Shown here: piece by piece, positions 17,501-24,248 of the stretch | How the letters are laid out: each line of letters opens with the position of its first letter | Numbering within the stretch: position 1 is the stretch's first letter | Source of the DNA: Lampropedia puyangensis | GTDB lineage: Bacteria > Pseudomonadota > Gammaproteobacteria > Burkholderiales > Burkholderiaceae_C | NCBI RefSeq assembly: GCF_004833285.1 | Contig: NZ_STFG01000001.1 | Location: forward strand, 124,001 to 188,000 | Length of the DNA stretch: 64,000 nucleotides | Direction of reading: 5' to 3' | Position numbers and translations under genes: made by a program | Notes under the pieces: generated by a model | The model's input: the letters and a program-made list of their open reading frames with translations, nothing else | What the model was told of the DNA's origin: nothing | The model's database searches: none

Positions 17501-17687
17501 CCTGGATGCCAACGGTGTGATTCGTGATCCGGGTGGAGTCGCTGTAGTGGCTGGGGCGCCATCACCGGCCAACGCAACCCCTGTGCCCACAACGGGGGTG
17601 CTGGGCTTGCTGGGTTTGTCGGCCCTGTTGTCAGCCTTCGGTTTGCGCAGCCAGCGTCAGGCGCAGCGCCAGCGCGTGCAGCGTTAA
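14517..17687 (+). CDS. Secreted glycerophosphodiester phosphodiesterase with IPTL-CTERM-type tail
   Basis: A protein of 1056 residues; the ATG is preceded by GAGG at good spacing. A signal peptide (about 1-25) is followed by a LamG/DUF1080-like beta-sandwich (about 50-230: QSFEGLTELPEGW, GSVMYRT, YLNGKLL). After a spacer comes the GDPD catalytic barrel (about 463-705), with VVGHRGMPGTTDENTLESAH, the acidic pair in AVENDIYITTDG, and the general acid region VIMHDDTVNRTTDG. Cysteine-bearing beta-modules and a choice-of-anchor U-like segment (ATYYKFGPTPEQ, VGDNDLDANGVIRDPGG) come next. The end, PVPTTGVLGLLGLSALLSAF then RSQRQ, has the Pro-rich motif, hydrophobic helix and basic tail of IPTL-CTERM proteins. 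It probably hydrolyses glycerophosphodiesters outside the cytoplasm, anchored or sorted by this tail. No exosortase-like gene is present here. Confidence 0.9.
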   Translation: MTLLRTPLAVAATLAIGLATPVFSYAFGQAQADAVPSSSLFNKADVTSEVILDQSFEGLTELPEGWLRHASNKGTVSVKDGALLINGKADSYNMTGVALPPEYLEMENYRVDVDFTFLEANDGGRWGSVMYRTAASAEPYYQFAIRRDATAANGTEFAFRNNNGWNVQNKVKYSENIDPAKTYRATVIVHGERVQQYLNGKLLHEMVMKPNTGKGGIGLQTAGVLMRVDHITVTKQTKALPEPVIPVIDAQEPATSVSMAPTLVDLGGFSGVQQSRASNAYFKLSQDMQLTDGLGRPAGALIDYLRDASRNTIPALYVSDTATVAALKAMAESELMTLKDLTLISSSVEVLAGARTSLPELRAALDLSSLSRLDSDADIVHVVDQTNRAGAKIAILPASLLSKAKVAHLQRLLVTVWGQSDANTPVEVANVLLTGVNGVVTAHSSEFARVLGQLPKNTLLRKPIVVGHRGMPGTTDENTLESAHAAVQAGADAVENDIYITTDGVLVIMHDDTVNRTTDGQGKIEEMTLAQVKALRTKGGNYQVPTLQEYFDAFKDKPITHFIELKSGNAKIVPALKKLIEQNDMHNQSAMISFIGDQLNRARVDLPGVSGGLLTDPPNTGNSTQDVNQILRDTQQYASTFNPSYGNLKQATIEAAKHRGTTFWPWTVRDQSDFYKLYSWGMHGITVDDAYWAKDFPVAVLAANAVQDVEFATDVTVPVTLTSQVGEQSTADANTWVYLEGNAEPIMGSNGRLRFEGAGTATLLPGYRYNMDSTNSYVIFGAPVTFRAGKPVVGVDVSITTPSGGDVSCSAGQGNSAVCGVQPQPGYRVVQALPDGTCSAGQWNADYTEYTLNNVPANPGTHCTVQFAFEAQPVQLPLSSIGQTGTLELAVSGGGNGLWRFDDAAAPSLQEAGELPEGVSLPYGAVSFQLDAGTAGATAEVVLTYPESLPSGATYYKFGPTPEQAEPHWYEYPNATISGNTVRLRLQDGQVGDNDLDANGVIRDPGGVAVVAGAPSPANATPVPTTGVLGLLGLSALLSAFGLRSQRQAQRQRVQR

Positions 17688-17757
17688 GTTGACGCTTATC
17701 TTCCTTGTGTACACCGCCAGCACTCGGTTGCCAGTGCGGTGATTGCTGACACCATGG

Positions 17758-17797
17758 AAAAGGGCTTGCGGCGTAATGCCTAGCAAGCCCTTTTTTA
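17758..17797. terminator. Bidirectional intrinsic terminator
   Basis: The stem aaaagggcttgc (17758-17769) pairs with gcaagcccttttt (from 17783) around a 13-base loop and is followed by a T-run. The A-run before the stem makes it work on the opposite strand too. It separates the convergent GDPD gene and the TonB receptor gene ending at 17819. Confidence 0.85.
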
Positions 17798-17818
17798 TTG
17801 GGTGATGGTGTGAATGGT

Positions 17819-20431
17819 TTAGAACGTATAACGTACGTTCAAACGCCAGTCGCGTGGTGATCCATACATCACGCCGCTGTAAAAGCCCACACGTTGGTAG
17901 TAAGACTTATCAAACAGGTTGTTGACGTTCATGCTGACGGAGAGCTGTTTATTGACTTGGTAATTGGCAGAAAGATTGACCAAGTAATAAGCTGCTTGCG
18001 TGATACGACGTTTTTCTGTGATGGCTTTGCCGCTGGCGTCGGTTTGTCCCGTCGGTACCCCGCTCACGTCCGCCCAAGTTTGGCTTTGCCATGTCACACC
18101 GCCGCCAACACGCAAGTTACTCCATGCGCCTGGCAAGCGATAGCTGGTGCGTAAACGGAATGTATTTTTGGGCAAATAAGCATTGATCGTATCGCCTGCG
18201 TTGTTTTTAGCAACAGCACGAGTCCAACCTGCAGAGAGGTTCCAGTTAGGGGTGATCGCGCCTTGAGCCTCAAATTCAAAACCATTGACTTTGTTGCCTT
18301 TGCCCGTGCTGCGATAGGCTAACTCTTCCGTGCCGGGGATGTACATATAACCGCTACCGTTGTAGCCCTCTGGCGGTTTGCTGGGGTCGTAAGCTCCATC
18401 AGGCAGCTGACCACTGTCATCGATCTCTGCTTCATTGTCTTTACGGCTTCGGAAAATAGCTGCGCTGGTATTTAGCGCTCCATCAAAGAATTCGCCTTTG
18501 AGCCCCAATTCATAATGCTTGCCGTTGACAGGATCAATGTATTTACCTTCAAAGTTTCGGCGGTTTTGTGGCTTGAAAATATCGGTGTAGCTGCCGTATG
18601 CAGTGAGGTTTTTGGTAAGGTCCACCATCACAGCAGCGTAAGGCGTCCATACGTTGTCGATGGAATAGCCCGTGCGACTGTAACCGCCACTATTTGCCAG
18701 ATAGCTGTAGCTGTCTTCTGACCAATCGCTGTAGCGTCCGCCTACCAATGCGCTGATACGGTTCGTCAAACTCAGTTTGGCAGACACGTAGAAGGCGGAC
18801 TGGCGCCCGATTTTGTAAGAGCTGTCGTACCCAAGGTATTCACGTGAATATTCAGGGACGATGCCGTCCCAGTTGCGCCAATCTGGCACTTCCCATGTGT
18901 AGTCATCAGGGCGGTGGTCGATACCGGCTGGTGAGCTGTTGCGATAGCGTTCACGGTGATAGCCGACATTGACCAGATGTTCGCGGCCCAGCAGCTGGAA
19001 ACGGCCATTCACATCCAAATCCCAAGATTTGGCTTTGCCGTAGTTGTTTCCACCACCATCCCACGCTGTTTTGCCTGTCCCATCGGGATTCGGGAAGTAG
19101 CCGGCACCACCAAACCAGCGGTGACCGTAGACTTTCTGATCGTCATCGGTATAGGTGACTTTGGCGCGCCAGTCGTCATTGAACTGGTGTTCTAGGCGTA
19201 AGAAGGTTTGCTTTTGCTGCACGTTCCATTGGCTCCAGCGCGCGGCCGGGTTGAACGAACGCGGCATATTGGCCAGCGATCCATCAGATAACCAGTAAGG
19301 AATCGTGCCCCAGGTCACGCCGGAATTTTCTGGTCGCTGGTAGTCATAACCCAACGAAACGATAGTGCTATCTCCAAGATCGGCTTCCAAGACACCGTAA
19401 AACACCTCTTTATCGCTGGTGTACCAATCGCGGAACGAATCTGATTTCTGCTTCACTGCCACCATGCGGCCACGCACATGGCCATTCAATGCCAATGGGC
19501 CACCCAGATCAATCTCTCCACGGCGGCTATTCCAGCTCCCCAGCGTAGCACTTGCATATCCAGCAAATTCGGCGGTTGGGCGTTTGCGCACTTGGTTCAC
19601 AGTCCCACCTGGATCGCCCGCACCAAGTGTTTGCCCTGCTGCCCCGCGCAGCACTTCCATACGGTCGTATACCGCAGGATCGCTCGACAATCGAACATAA
19701 CCGTTGTTGTAGCTGGTATTGACGCCATCAATCTGGAATGTGTTGATGGCGTAGCCTCGTGACATGTAGCTTACCCGCTCGGTGTCATTGGCGGTGACCA
19801 CCACGCCGGTGACTTGTCCCATTACATCCGTAAGCGTTTGGGCGCCCATGTCATCGAGTTGCTGGCGTGTGACGACGGTAACCGATTGCGGGGTCTCGCG
19901 CAGCGACAAGTCCAGTTTGGTGGCAGTCGCAGCTGCGCGAACGCCGTAGCTGCCTGTACCTTCAGAGGTGGAGTCTGCCTTTACATTCCCAGTCACCACC
20001 ACTTCTTGCAGCGCCTGGCCTGTGGCGGCAGCGCTGCTGGCTGGGGTGGGGTAGTCGTTCACGCGGCGCATGCCGTAGCTGCCACTGCTGTTGCGTACTG
20101 CTTGCAGATTGTGCGGCAGCAGCAAGGCCTCAAAGCCACGCTGCACGGTGTAGTCCCCGCTCAAACCGTTGCTGTTCAGACCTTGGGTCAAGGCCGGGTC
20201 AAAGGTCAATATGGCGCCGCTGGCCTGTGCAAACTGGTTCAGTACCTCAGTCAGGCTGCCTTGCCCAATTTGGTATTGGCGGCTGGCACTGGCCGCATCA
20301 GTTGCTGCAGTAGAGGTTTGCGCCAAGGCTGGAGAGCTGGCACATGCCCACGTGACTGCTGCCAGTACGGCAACAGCGACTGCGCGGTGGCGCATGGGAG
20401 GACGGGACGTGCGGTCAGAAAATGGATGCAT
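17819..20431 (-). CDS. TonB-dependent siderophore receptor with STN domain
   Basis: A protein of 870 residues. The signal peptide runs to about residue 38 (SSPALAQ). The STN domain spans about 50-123 (YQIGQGSLTEVLNQFAQASG). A TonB-box region (LQEVVVTGN) precedes the plug (RETPQSVTVVTRQQLDDMGAQTLTDVM). The barrel ends LNVRYTF with the near-terminal NLFDKSYYQRVGFYSG. Long extracellular loops carry several Trp/Tyr/Gly stretches. It lies 230 bp downstream of a contiguous fecI-fecR pair (22289-20661) and is the obvious output and input of that signalling unit. The receptor belongs to the FpvA/FecA-like transducers; the ligand is unknown. Confidence 0.95.
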   Translation of the reverse strand: MHPFSDRTSRPPMRHRAVAVAVLAAVTWACASSPALAQTSTAATDAASASRQYQIGQGSLTEVLNQFAQASGAILTFDPALTQGLNSNGLSGDYTVQRGFEALLLPHNLQAVRNSSGSYGMRRVNDYPTPASSAAATGQALQEVVVTGNVKADSTSEGTGSYGVRAAATATKLDLSLRETPQSVTVVTRQQLDDMGAQTLTDVMGQVTGVVVTANDTERVSYMSRGYAINTFQIDGVNTSYNNGYVRLSSDPAVYDRMEVLRGAAGQTLGAGDPGGTVNQVRKRPTAEFAGYASATLGSWNSRRGEIDLGGPLALNGHVRGRMVAVKQKSDSFRDWYTSDKEVFYGVLEADLGDSTIVSLGYDYQRPENSGVTWGTIPYWLSDGSLANMPRSFNPAARWSQWNVQQKQTFLRLEHQFNDDWRAKVTYTDDDQKVYGHRWFGGAGYFPNPDGTGKTAWDGGGNNYGKAKSWDLDVNGRFQLLGREHLVNVGYHRERYRNSSPAGIDHRPDDYTWEVPDWRNWDGIVPEYSREYLGYDSSYKIGRQSAFYVSAKLSLTNRISALVGGRYSDWSEDSYSYLANSGGYSRTGYSIDNVWTPYAAVMVDLTKNLTAYGSYTDIFKPQNRRNFEGKYIDPVNGKHYELGLKGEFFDGALNTSAAIFRSRKDNEAEIDDSGQLPDGAYDPSKPPEGYNGSGYMYIPGTEELAYRSTGKGNKVNGFEFEAQGAITPNWNLSAGWTRAVAKNNAGDTINAYLPKNTFRLRTSYRLPGAWSNLRVGGGVTWQSQTWADVSGVPTGQTDASGKAITEKRRITQAAYYLVNLSANYQVNKQLSVSMNVNNLFDKSYYQRVGFYSGVMYGSPRDWRLNVRYTF

Positions 20432-20660
20432 GGATGGTCTCGCTCAAGCTGAGAGTGCTGTGGTGGAGGCTTGGCTGGTGGGGTGCGTTGGTGCTGGCAC
20501 CCGTAAAAGGTGCTGGTGCATCAAGGCGTGGCTTGGCCTTTGGGTTTCCATCGGTATGACGAGCCAGATCAACACAGGGACAGTGCCTTGTGTGTTTTTT
20601 TCTTGATTTATTGCAACTTCAATACGGCAACATCAACTCTCTGTGCATGGTGGCATGCCG

Positions 20661-21755
20661 TTATGGTTGCCTGCGCATCACTTGTGTGGTCCATGGCGTG
20701 CTGTGCTGCACATAGACATCAGTGCTTTCCTGCAGTGCGCGCAGGCTGCGCTCGGTATCAATCAAGTCGAACACACCTGAGACGCGAATGCCAGCGAGCG
20801 ATTTTTCGTCAAACCACAAGTAACCTGGGCGGTTGCGTTCCAGCTCATGCAAAACCTGTACAAGACTGAGGTTGTCGGCCAGCAGCTGCCCTCTGGCCCA
20901 TGCCGGTGTGCTGGCTGCGTCAGGGGTTGCTGTGTGGAGCACGGGGTGCACGCCTTGTGCATCAATGTGTGTGCTTTGCCCTGCCTGCACCACTGCGCAT
21001 GGCGCAGGGTTTGTTGGCGAGGATACATGGGGCAGGCAGGCCTTGACGGTTGATTCGAGCACCGAGACTTGGGTGCTGGCGCCTTGTGCTGGCCACAAGG
21101 CACTGTCGCTTTGGGCTCGGTAGCGTACGGCATAGATGGTGCCCATGGCTTGCGCGGTGGCGTTGGGCGTTTGCACGATGAAGGGCCGCGTTGTAGTGGC
21201 ACCAGCGTTGGTTAGGGTAGGTGCTACATGCACCAACACATCACCGCGCACCAGCTCAATGCGGCGCTGGTTTGTGTCAAAGCGCACATTGAAGGCACTG
21301 TTACTGCCGAGTGTGATTTGGCTGTGGTCTGGCAGCTCGACGGTGGTGATTTGGCCAATGCCGCTGCGGTAATCGGCTAAACGGTATTGCGCTGCTTCGG
21401 TGTGCCAAGTCCACCATGTCAGCACACTCAGCAGGGCAGCAGCAGTCGTTCCCCCCAAAGCCCGCTTGCTGCGTTGCAGCGTTTGGCGGCGGTGGTCTGC
21501 GGCATGCAGGCCTGCTTGCAGTGCGGTGCGAGCAGCTGGCGTGTTGGCGTTGTCAAACCCAACCCAAAGTTGTTGCATGCGTGCATAGGCGTGGGCATGC
21601 TCTGTTTTACTTTGGAGCCACTGGTCGAATGCGGTTTGTTGTGCAGCAGTCCATGCCTCGCCAGATTGCTGTTGGGTGAGCCACCAAGCGGCTTGCTCAA
21701 CGCAGGAATGGGGAGCTGGTGCGCTTTGCTGCTCGATTGTGGTGTCGCTGGCCAT
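20661..21755 (-). CDS. fecR: FecR-family anti-sigma factor
   Basis: A protein of 364 residues. The N-terminal DUF4880 domain (CVEQAAWWLTQQQSGEAW, FDQWLQSKTEHAHAYARM) ends near 70. A membrane helix lies at about 103-118 (TTAAALLSVLTWWTWH). The FecR domain follows (VELPDHSQITLGSNSAFNVRF, AQAMGTIYAVRY) and then the receptor-contact domain (LWFDEKSLAGIRVSGVFDL). An insertion with two cysteines (VKACLPHVSSPTNPAPCAVV, about 240-260) is not seen in the other FecR proteins here. The ATG immediately follows the sigma-factor stop (TAGATG). Its partner receptor is the gene at 17819-20431. Confidence 0.94.
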   Translation of the reverse strand: MASDTTIEQQSAPAPHSCVEQAAWWLTQQQSGEAWTAAQQTAFDQWLQSKTEHAHAYARMQQLWVGFDNANTPAARTALQAGLHAADHRRQTLQRSKRALGGTTAAALLSVLTWWTWHTEAAQYRLADYRSGIGQITTVELPDHSQITLGSNSAFNVRFDTNQRRIELVRGDVLVHVAPTLTNAGATTTRPFIVQTPNATAQAMGTIYAVRYRAQSDSALWPAQGASTQVSVLESTVKACLPHVSSPTNPAPCAVVQAGQSTHIDAQGVHPVLHTATPDAASTPAWARGQLLADNLSLVQVLHELERNRPGYLWFDEKSLAGIRVSGVFDLIDTERSLRALQESTDVYVQHSTPWTTQVMRRQP

Positions 21756-22289
21756 CTAGTTGGCAGTGCCATGCACCAAGGTGTAGCAATGCACCATGAC
21801 TTTGGCAATGTATTGTTTGACCATGCTTTTTGAAACGTCCAGTTCCTCTGCAATTTGCGCGTAGTCCATGCCATCGAAGCGGCACAGCAAAAATGCCCGG
21901 CGCGGTTTATCAGGCAAGCCATCGAGCATGCGGGCGAGCAACCCCAGCAATTCCAACGTCTGCACACGTGCCTCTGTGGAAGGGGCATGGGCGTGGCTGC
22001 TCAGCGCTTCTAGCTCAGCCAGATAGGCGGTTTCGAGTGCTTTGCGGCGGCTATGGTCAATCAACAGGCGCGAAGCGGTGGTGACCAGCAATGCACGGGG
22101 CTGGCGCAGGTTACGCAGTTCTTGTGGGCTGATGGACAGCAGGCGGCAAAACGTGTCTTGCGTCAGGTCTTGCGCATGGTGCACATTGCGTGTTTTGCGG
22201 CGCAACCAGTCCAGCAACCACGCTTGGTGGTCGAGATACAGACTGGTCAACGGATCAGCCGCAAGAGTAGGGGGCGTGACAGCCTTCAT
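21756..22289 (-). CDS. fecI: FecI-family ECF sigma factor
   Basis: About 177 residues from the ATG at 22289. The frame opens 13 codons earlier only with a TTG. Region 2 (SLYLDHQAWLLDWLRRKTRN, DLTQDTFCRLL) and region 4 (LPDKPRRAFLLCRFDGMDYA, LDVSKSMVKQYIAKV) are clear. The gene is directly followed by its fecR without a gap and then by an STN receptor, giving the textbook fecI-fecR-fecA order. It should transcribe the receptor gene at 20431. Confidence 0.93.
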   Translation of the reverse strand: MKAVTPPTLAADPLTSLYLDHQAWLLDWLRRKTRNVHHAQDLTQDTFCRLLSISPQELRNLRQPRALLVTTASRLLIDHSRRKALETAYLAELEALSSHAHAPSTEARVQTLELLGLLARMLDGLPDKPRRAFLLCRFDGMDYAQIAEELDVSKSMVKQYIAKVMVHCYTLVHGTAN

Positions 22290-22360
22290 GGCAAAAGCAG
22301 GTACGTTGAAAGGGTGCAGCAACGGCAACCGTGCAATTTTAAAAAACAGTATTCTAAATG

Positions 22361-22375
22361 TGAATTATTTTTATT
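22361..22375. promoter_or_regulatory. Possible Fur site upstream of fecI (22289)
   Basis: An AT-rich stretch gaattatttttattt lies about 70 bp upstream of the sigma gene. It has weak dyad symmetry and partial agreement with the Fur consensus. Its position fits iron control of fecI, but the match is poor. Confidence 0.25.
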
Positions 22376-22452
22376 TAAGTTTAATGTTGTGTAGTTACCG
22401 CTTTGACTGAACACAAAGCACGATTTGTGTTGTGTATAGGCCGCAAGCGGGT

Positions 22453-23484
22453 TTAGCGCGGCACCAGTGTGACCCAGTAGCGGGTGAGGTATTGCAGCCG
22501 AACGGGCAGGCCCAAGGTCAGGTTGTGCAGCGCACGCTCGGAGTCCCGCAGGGGAAATACCCCGGTGACGCGTAAATCTGCGATGGCGGGGTCGCAACGC
22601 AAGATGCCGTTGCGGTAACGTGCCAGTCGTCGCACAACATCGGCCAAGCGCATATCAGAGACCGACAACTGACCTTGGGTCCAGCTCTGGGCGCTAGTCT
22701 CAACGGGGCGGGGTGAGCCAATCTGTTTGGTGCCAAAGCGTGCACCTTGGCCTGCATCAATCTGCATGGTGGTGAACGGGGCTTCACTGGGTTTAACCAG
22801 TACAGCGCCTTCAAAAACTTCCAAGCATGTATTGTCTTTTCGCAAAGCCACGGAAAAACGCGTGCCCATAGCGGTTGCGCTGCCGTGCAGGGTCTGGACA
22901 AGTAGCGGCCTTGCGGGCAGTTGTGCATCGGGCGCAGACGTGACCATCACCTGCCCTGTGCGCAGCACAATACGCCGCTCAGTGCCGCTGTAGGCCACAT
23001 CGACTGCGGAGGCACTATCAAGCACGAGCTGGGTGCCATCGCTGAGCACTTCCGTGCGGATTTCTCCAGTGCTGGTGCGCAAGTCCGCCCAAGCGGTTTG
23101 CCATGTTTGGCTGCGTTGTCCAACGTACGCTATGCCCATCACGCTGGGGGCCAGAATGACAAAACCGAGCAGTTGTCTGCGTGTTCGTGCTTCCAGCCGC
23201 TTGGGGTTGGAGTGTGGGAGGGAGGTGCGTTGCGCTTCGCTGAGAACCTGCTGGGCGATACCGGCGGGGACGATCTCTGGAAGCCGCATGAATCGACTGT
23301 CCAGCACTTGTAGTGCTTGCCATGCGCGCTCATGGTCAGGGTGTTCTGCACGCCAAGCTGCACAGGCCTCGGTATCTGCGGGAGATGCATCATCGGCCAT
23401 GGTGCGCGCCCACCATTGCCCTGCGCGCTCAATGACCCGATCTTCAAGAGGGGCTGCTTGTGTGGGCGGCGCAGAGGAAAACAT
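22453..23484 (-). CDS. fecR: FecR-family anti-sigma factor without an adjacent receptor
   Basis: The ATG at 23484 gives about 343 residues starting MFSSAPP. An earlier possible start (23550) adds 22 residues of unlikely sequence. The DUF4880 domain (VIERAGQWWARTMADD, ACAAWRAEHPDHERAWQAL), a membrane helix (LLGFVILAPSVMGIAYVG), the FecR domain (VLSDGTQLVLDSASAVDVAY, GSATAMGTRFSVAL) and the receptor-contact domain (LRCDPAIADLRVTGVFPL) are all intact. The spacing from its sigma gene is unusually large (about 170 bp instead of an overlap). The next gene downstream is another sigma factor, so the pair has no receptor after it. The receptor at 24249-26732 lies on its other side. Confidence 0.92.
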   Translation of the reverse strand: MFSSAPPTQAAPLEDRVIERAGQWWARTMADDASPADTEACAAWRAEHPDHERAWQALQVLDSRFMRLPEIVPAGIAQQVLSEAQRTSLPHSNPKRLEARTRRQLLGFVILAPSVMGIAYVGQRSQTWQTAWADLRTSTGEIRTEVLSDGTQLVLDSASAVDVAYSGTERRIVLRTGQVMVTSAPDAQLPARPLLVQTLHGSATAMGTRFSVALRKDNTCLEVFEGAVLVKPSEAPFTTMQIDAGQGARFGTKQIGSPRPVETSAQSWTQGQLSVSDMRLADVVRRLARYRNGILRCDPAIADLRVTGVFPLRDSERALHNLTLGLPVRLQYLTRYWVTLVPR

Positions 23485-23607
23485 AAATAGTGCTGTGGGT
23501 TGAGAAAAACGCGACAAAAACGCGACAAAAGAGGGCTGTCGCAATGGCATTCATCATACAGTCAGCACCTGTGTGCTAACCATGGACAGGGGCTGCATGC
23601 AGATTGC

Positions 23608-23625
23608 GGCAATGGGGGCCGTGCA
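23608..23625. repeat. 18-bp direct repeat, copy 1
   Basis: The string ggcaatgggggccgtgca occurs here, in the long gap between fecI and fecR. It occurs again identically at 30674-30691, just after the fecR at 29525. Both copies are next to signalling genes, but on opposite sides relative to gene direction. No dyad is obvious. It may be a shared remnant or a small recombination scar. Confidence 0.5.
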
Positions 23626-23653
23626 AGAGAGTTTTGGCGGCGCGCCGCGGCGC

Positions 23654-24154
23654 TCAGCCTATGTGCGCCGCACGCAAGCAAGCGGCCATGCCTTGGGCAA
23701 TGTATTTTTCAACCGATGACACACTCACCTGTAAGGTTTTCGCAATATCGCGGTAGCTTTTGCCATCTAGCCTGAACATCAATAAAGCGCTGCGTGCCTT
23801 GGGCGAGAGTTTGTTCAAAATCATGTCCACCTCCAGCAGCGCCTGGATGGCGATGGCTCTTTCCTCTTCAGATGGGGCAAACGCTGCTGGGCGTGCGGCC
23901 AAAGCGTCAAGGTAGGCCGATTCAATCTGGCGCCTGCGCACCAAGTCGATCGCTAGCCCATTGGCAATCCGGCACAAATAACGACGTGGTTCCTGAATCG
24001 GGGGCGTGGTTTCAGCCACCATCAAACGCAGGTAGGTGTCGTGGGCAATATCTGCGGCATCAAATGCATTGCCCAAACGGCGTCGCAGCCACTGTTGCAA
24101 CCAGTGGTGGTGGTCGACGTACAGACTCGCAATATCGGTAGCTACAGCAGACAT
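23654..24154 (-). CDS. fecI: FecI-family ECF sigma factor
   Basis: About 166 residues from the ATG at 24154 (MSAVATDIASLYVDHHHWLQ). The frame opens ten codons earlier. Region 2 (WLQQWLRRRLGNAFDAADIA, YLCRIANGLAIDLVRRRQIE) and region 4 (LSPKARSALLMFRLDGKSYR, LQVSVSSVEKYIAQGMA) are canonical. It follows an STN receptor gene on the same strand (stop 24249) and is upstream of a detached fecR. A good Fur-like box lies immediately upstream. Confidence 0.93.
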   Translation of the reverse strand: MSAVATDIASLYVDHHHWLQQWLRRRLGNAFDAADIAHDTYLRLMVAETTPPIQEPRRYLCRIANGLAIDLVRRRQIESAYLDALAARPAAFAPSEEERAIAIQALLEVDMILNKLSPKARSALLMFRLDGKSYRDIAKTLQVSVSSVEKYIAQGMAACLRAAHIG

Positions 24155-24176
24155 GGCAAGAGAGGAAAATGAGGGT

Positions 24177-24195
24177 GAAAACAATTCGCATTATA
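24177..24195. promoter_or_regulatory. Fur-box-like site upstream of fecI (24154)
   Basis: The minus strand reads tATAATGcgAATtgTTtTC, agreeing at 13 of 19 positions with GATAATGATAATCATTATC by my count. It lies 23 bp upstream of the fecI ATG, where it could block the promoter when iron is plentiful. Confidence 0.5.
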
Positions 24196-24248
24196 GATTT
24201 TCAATTGACCCTTTTTTACTCTCTTGCAACAACAGCGATGGCAGAGAT

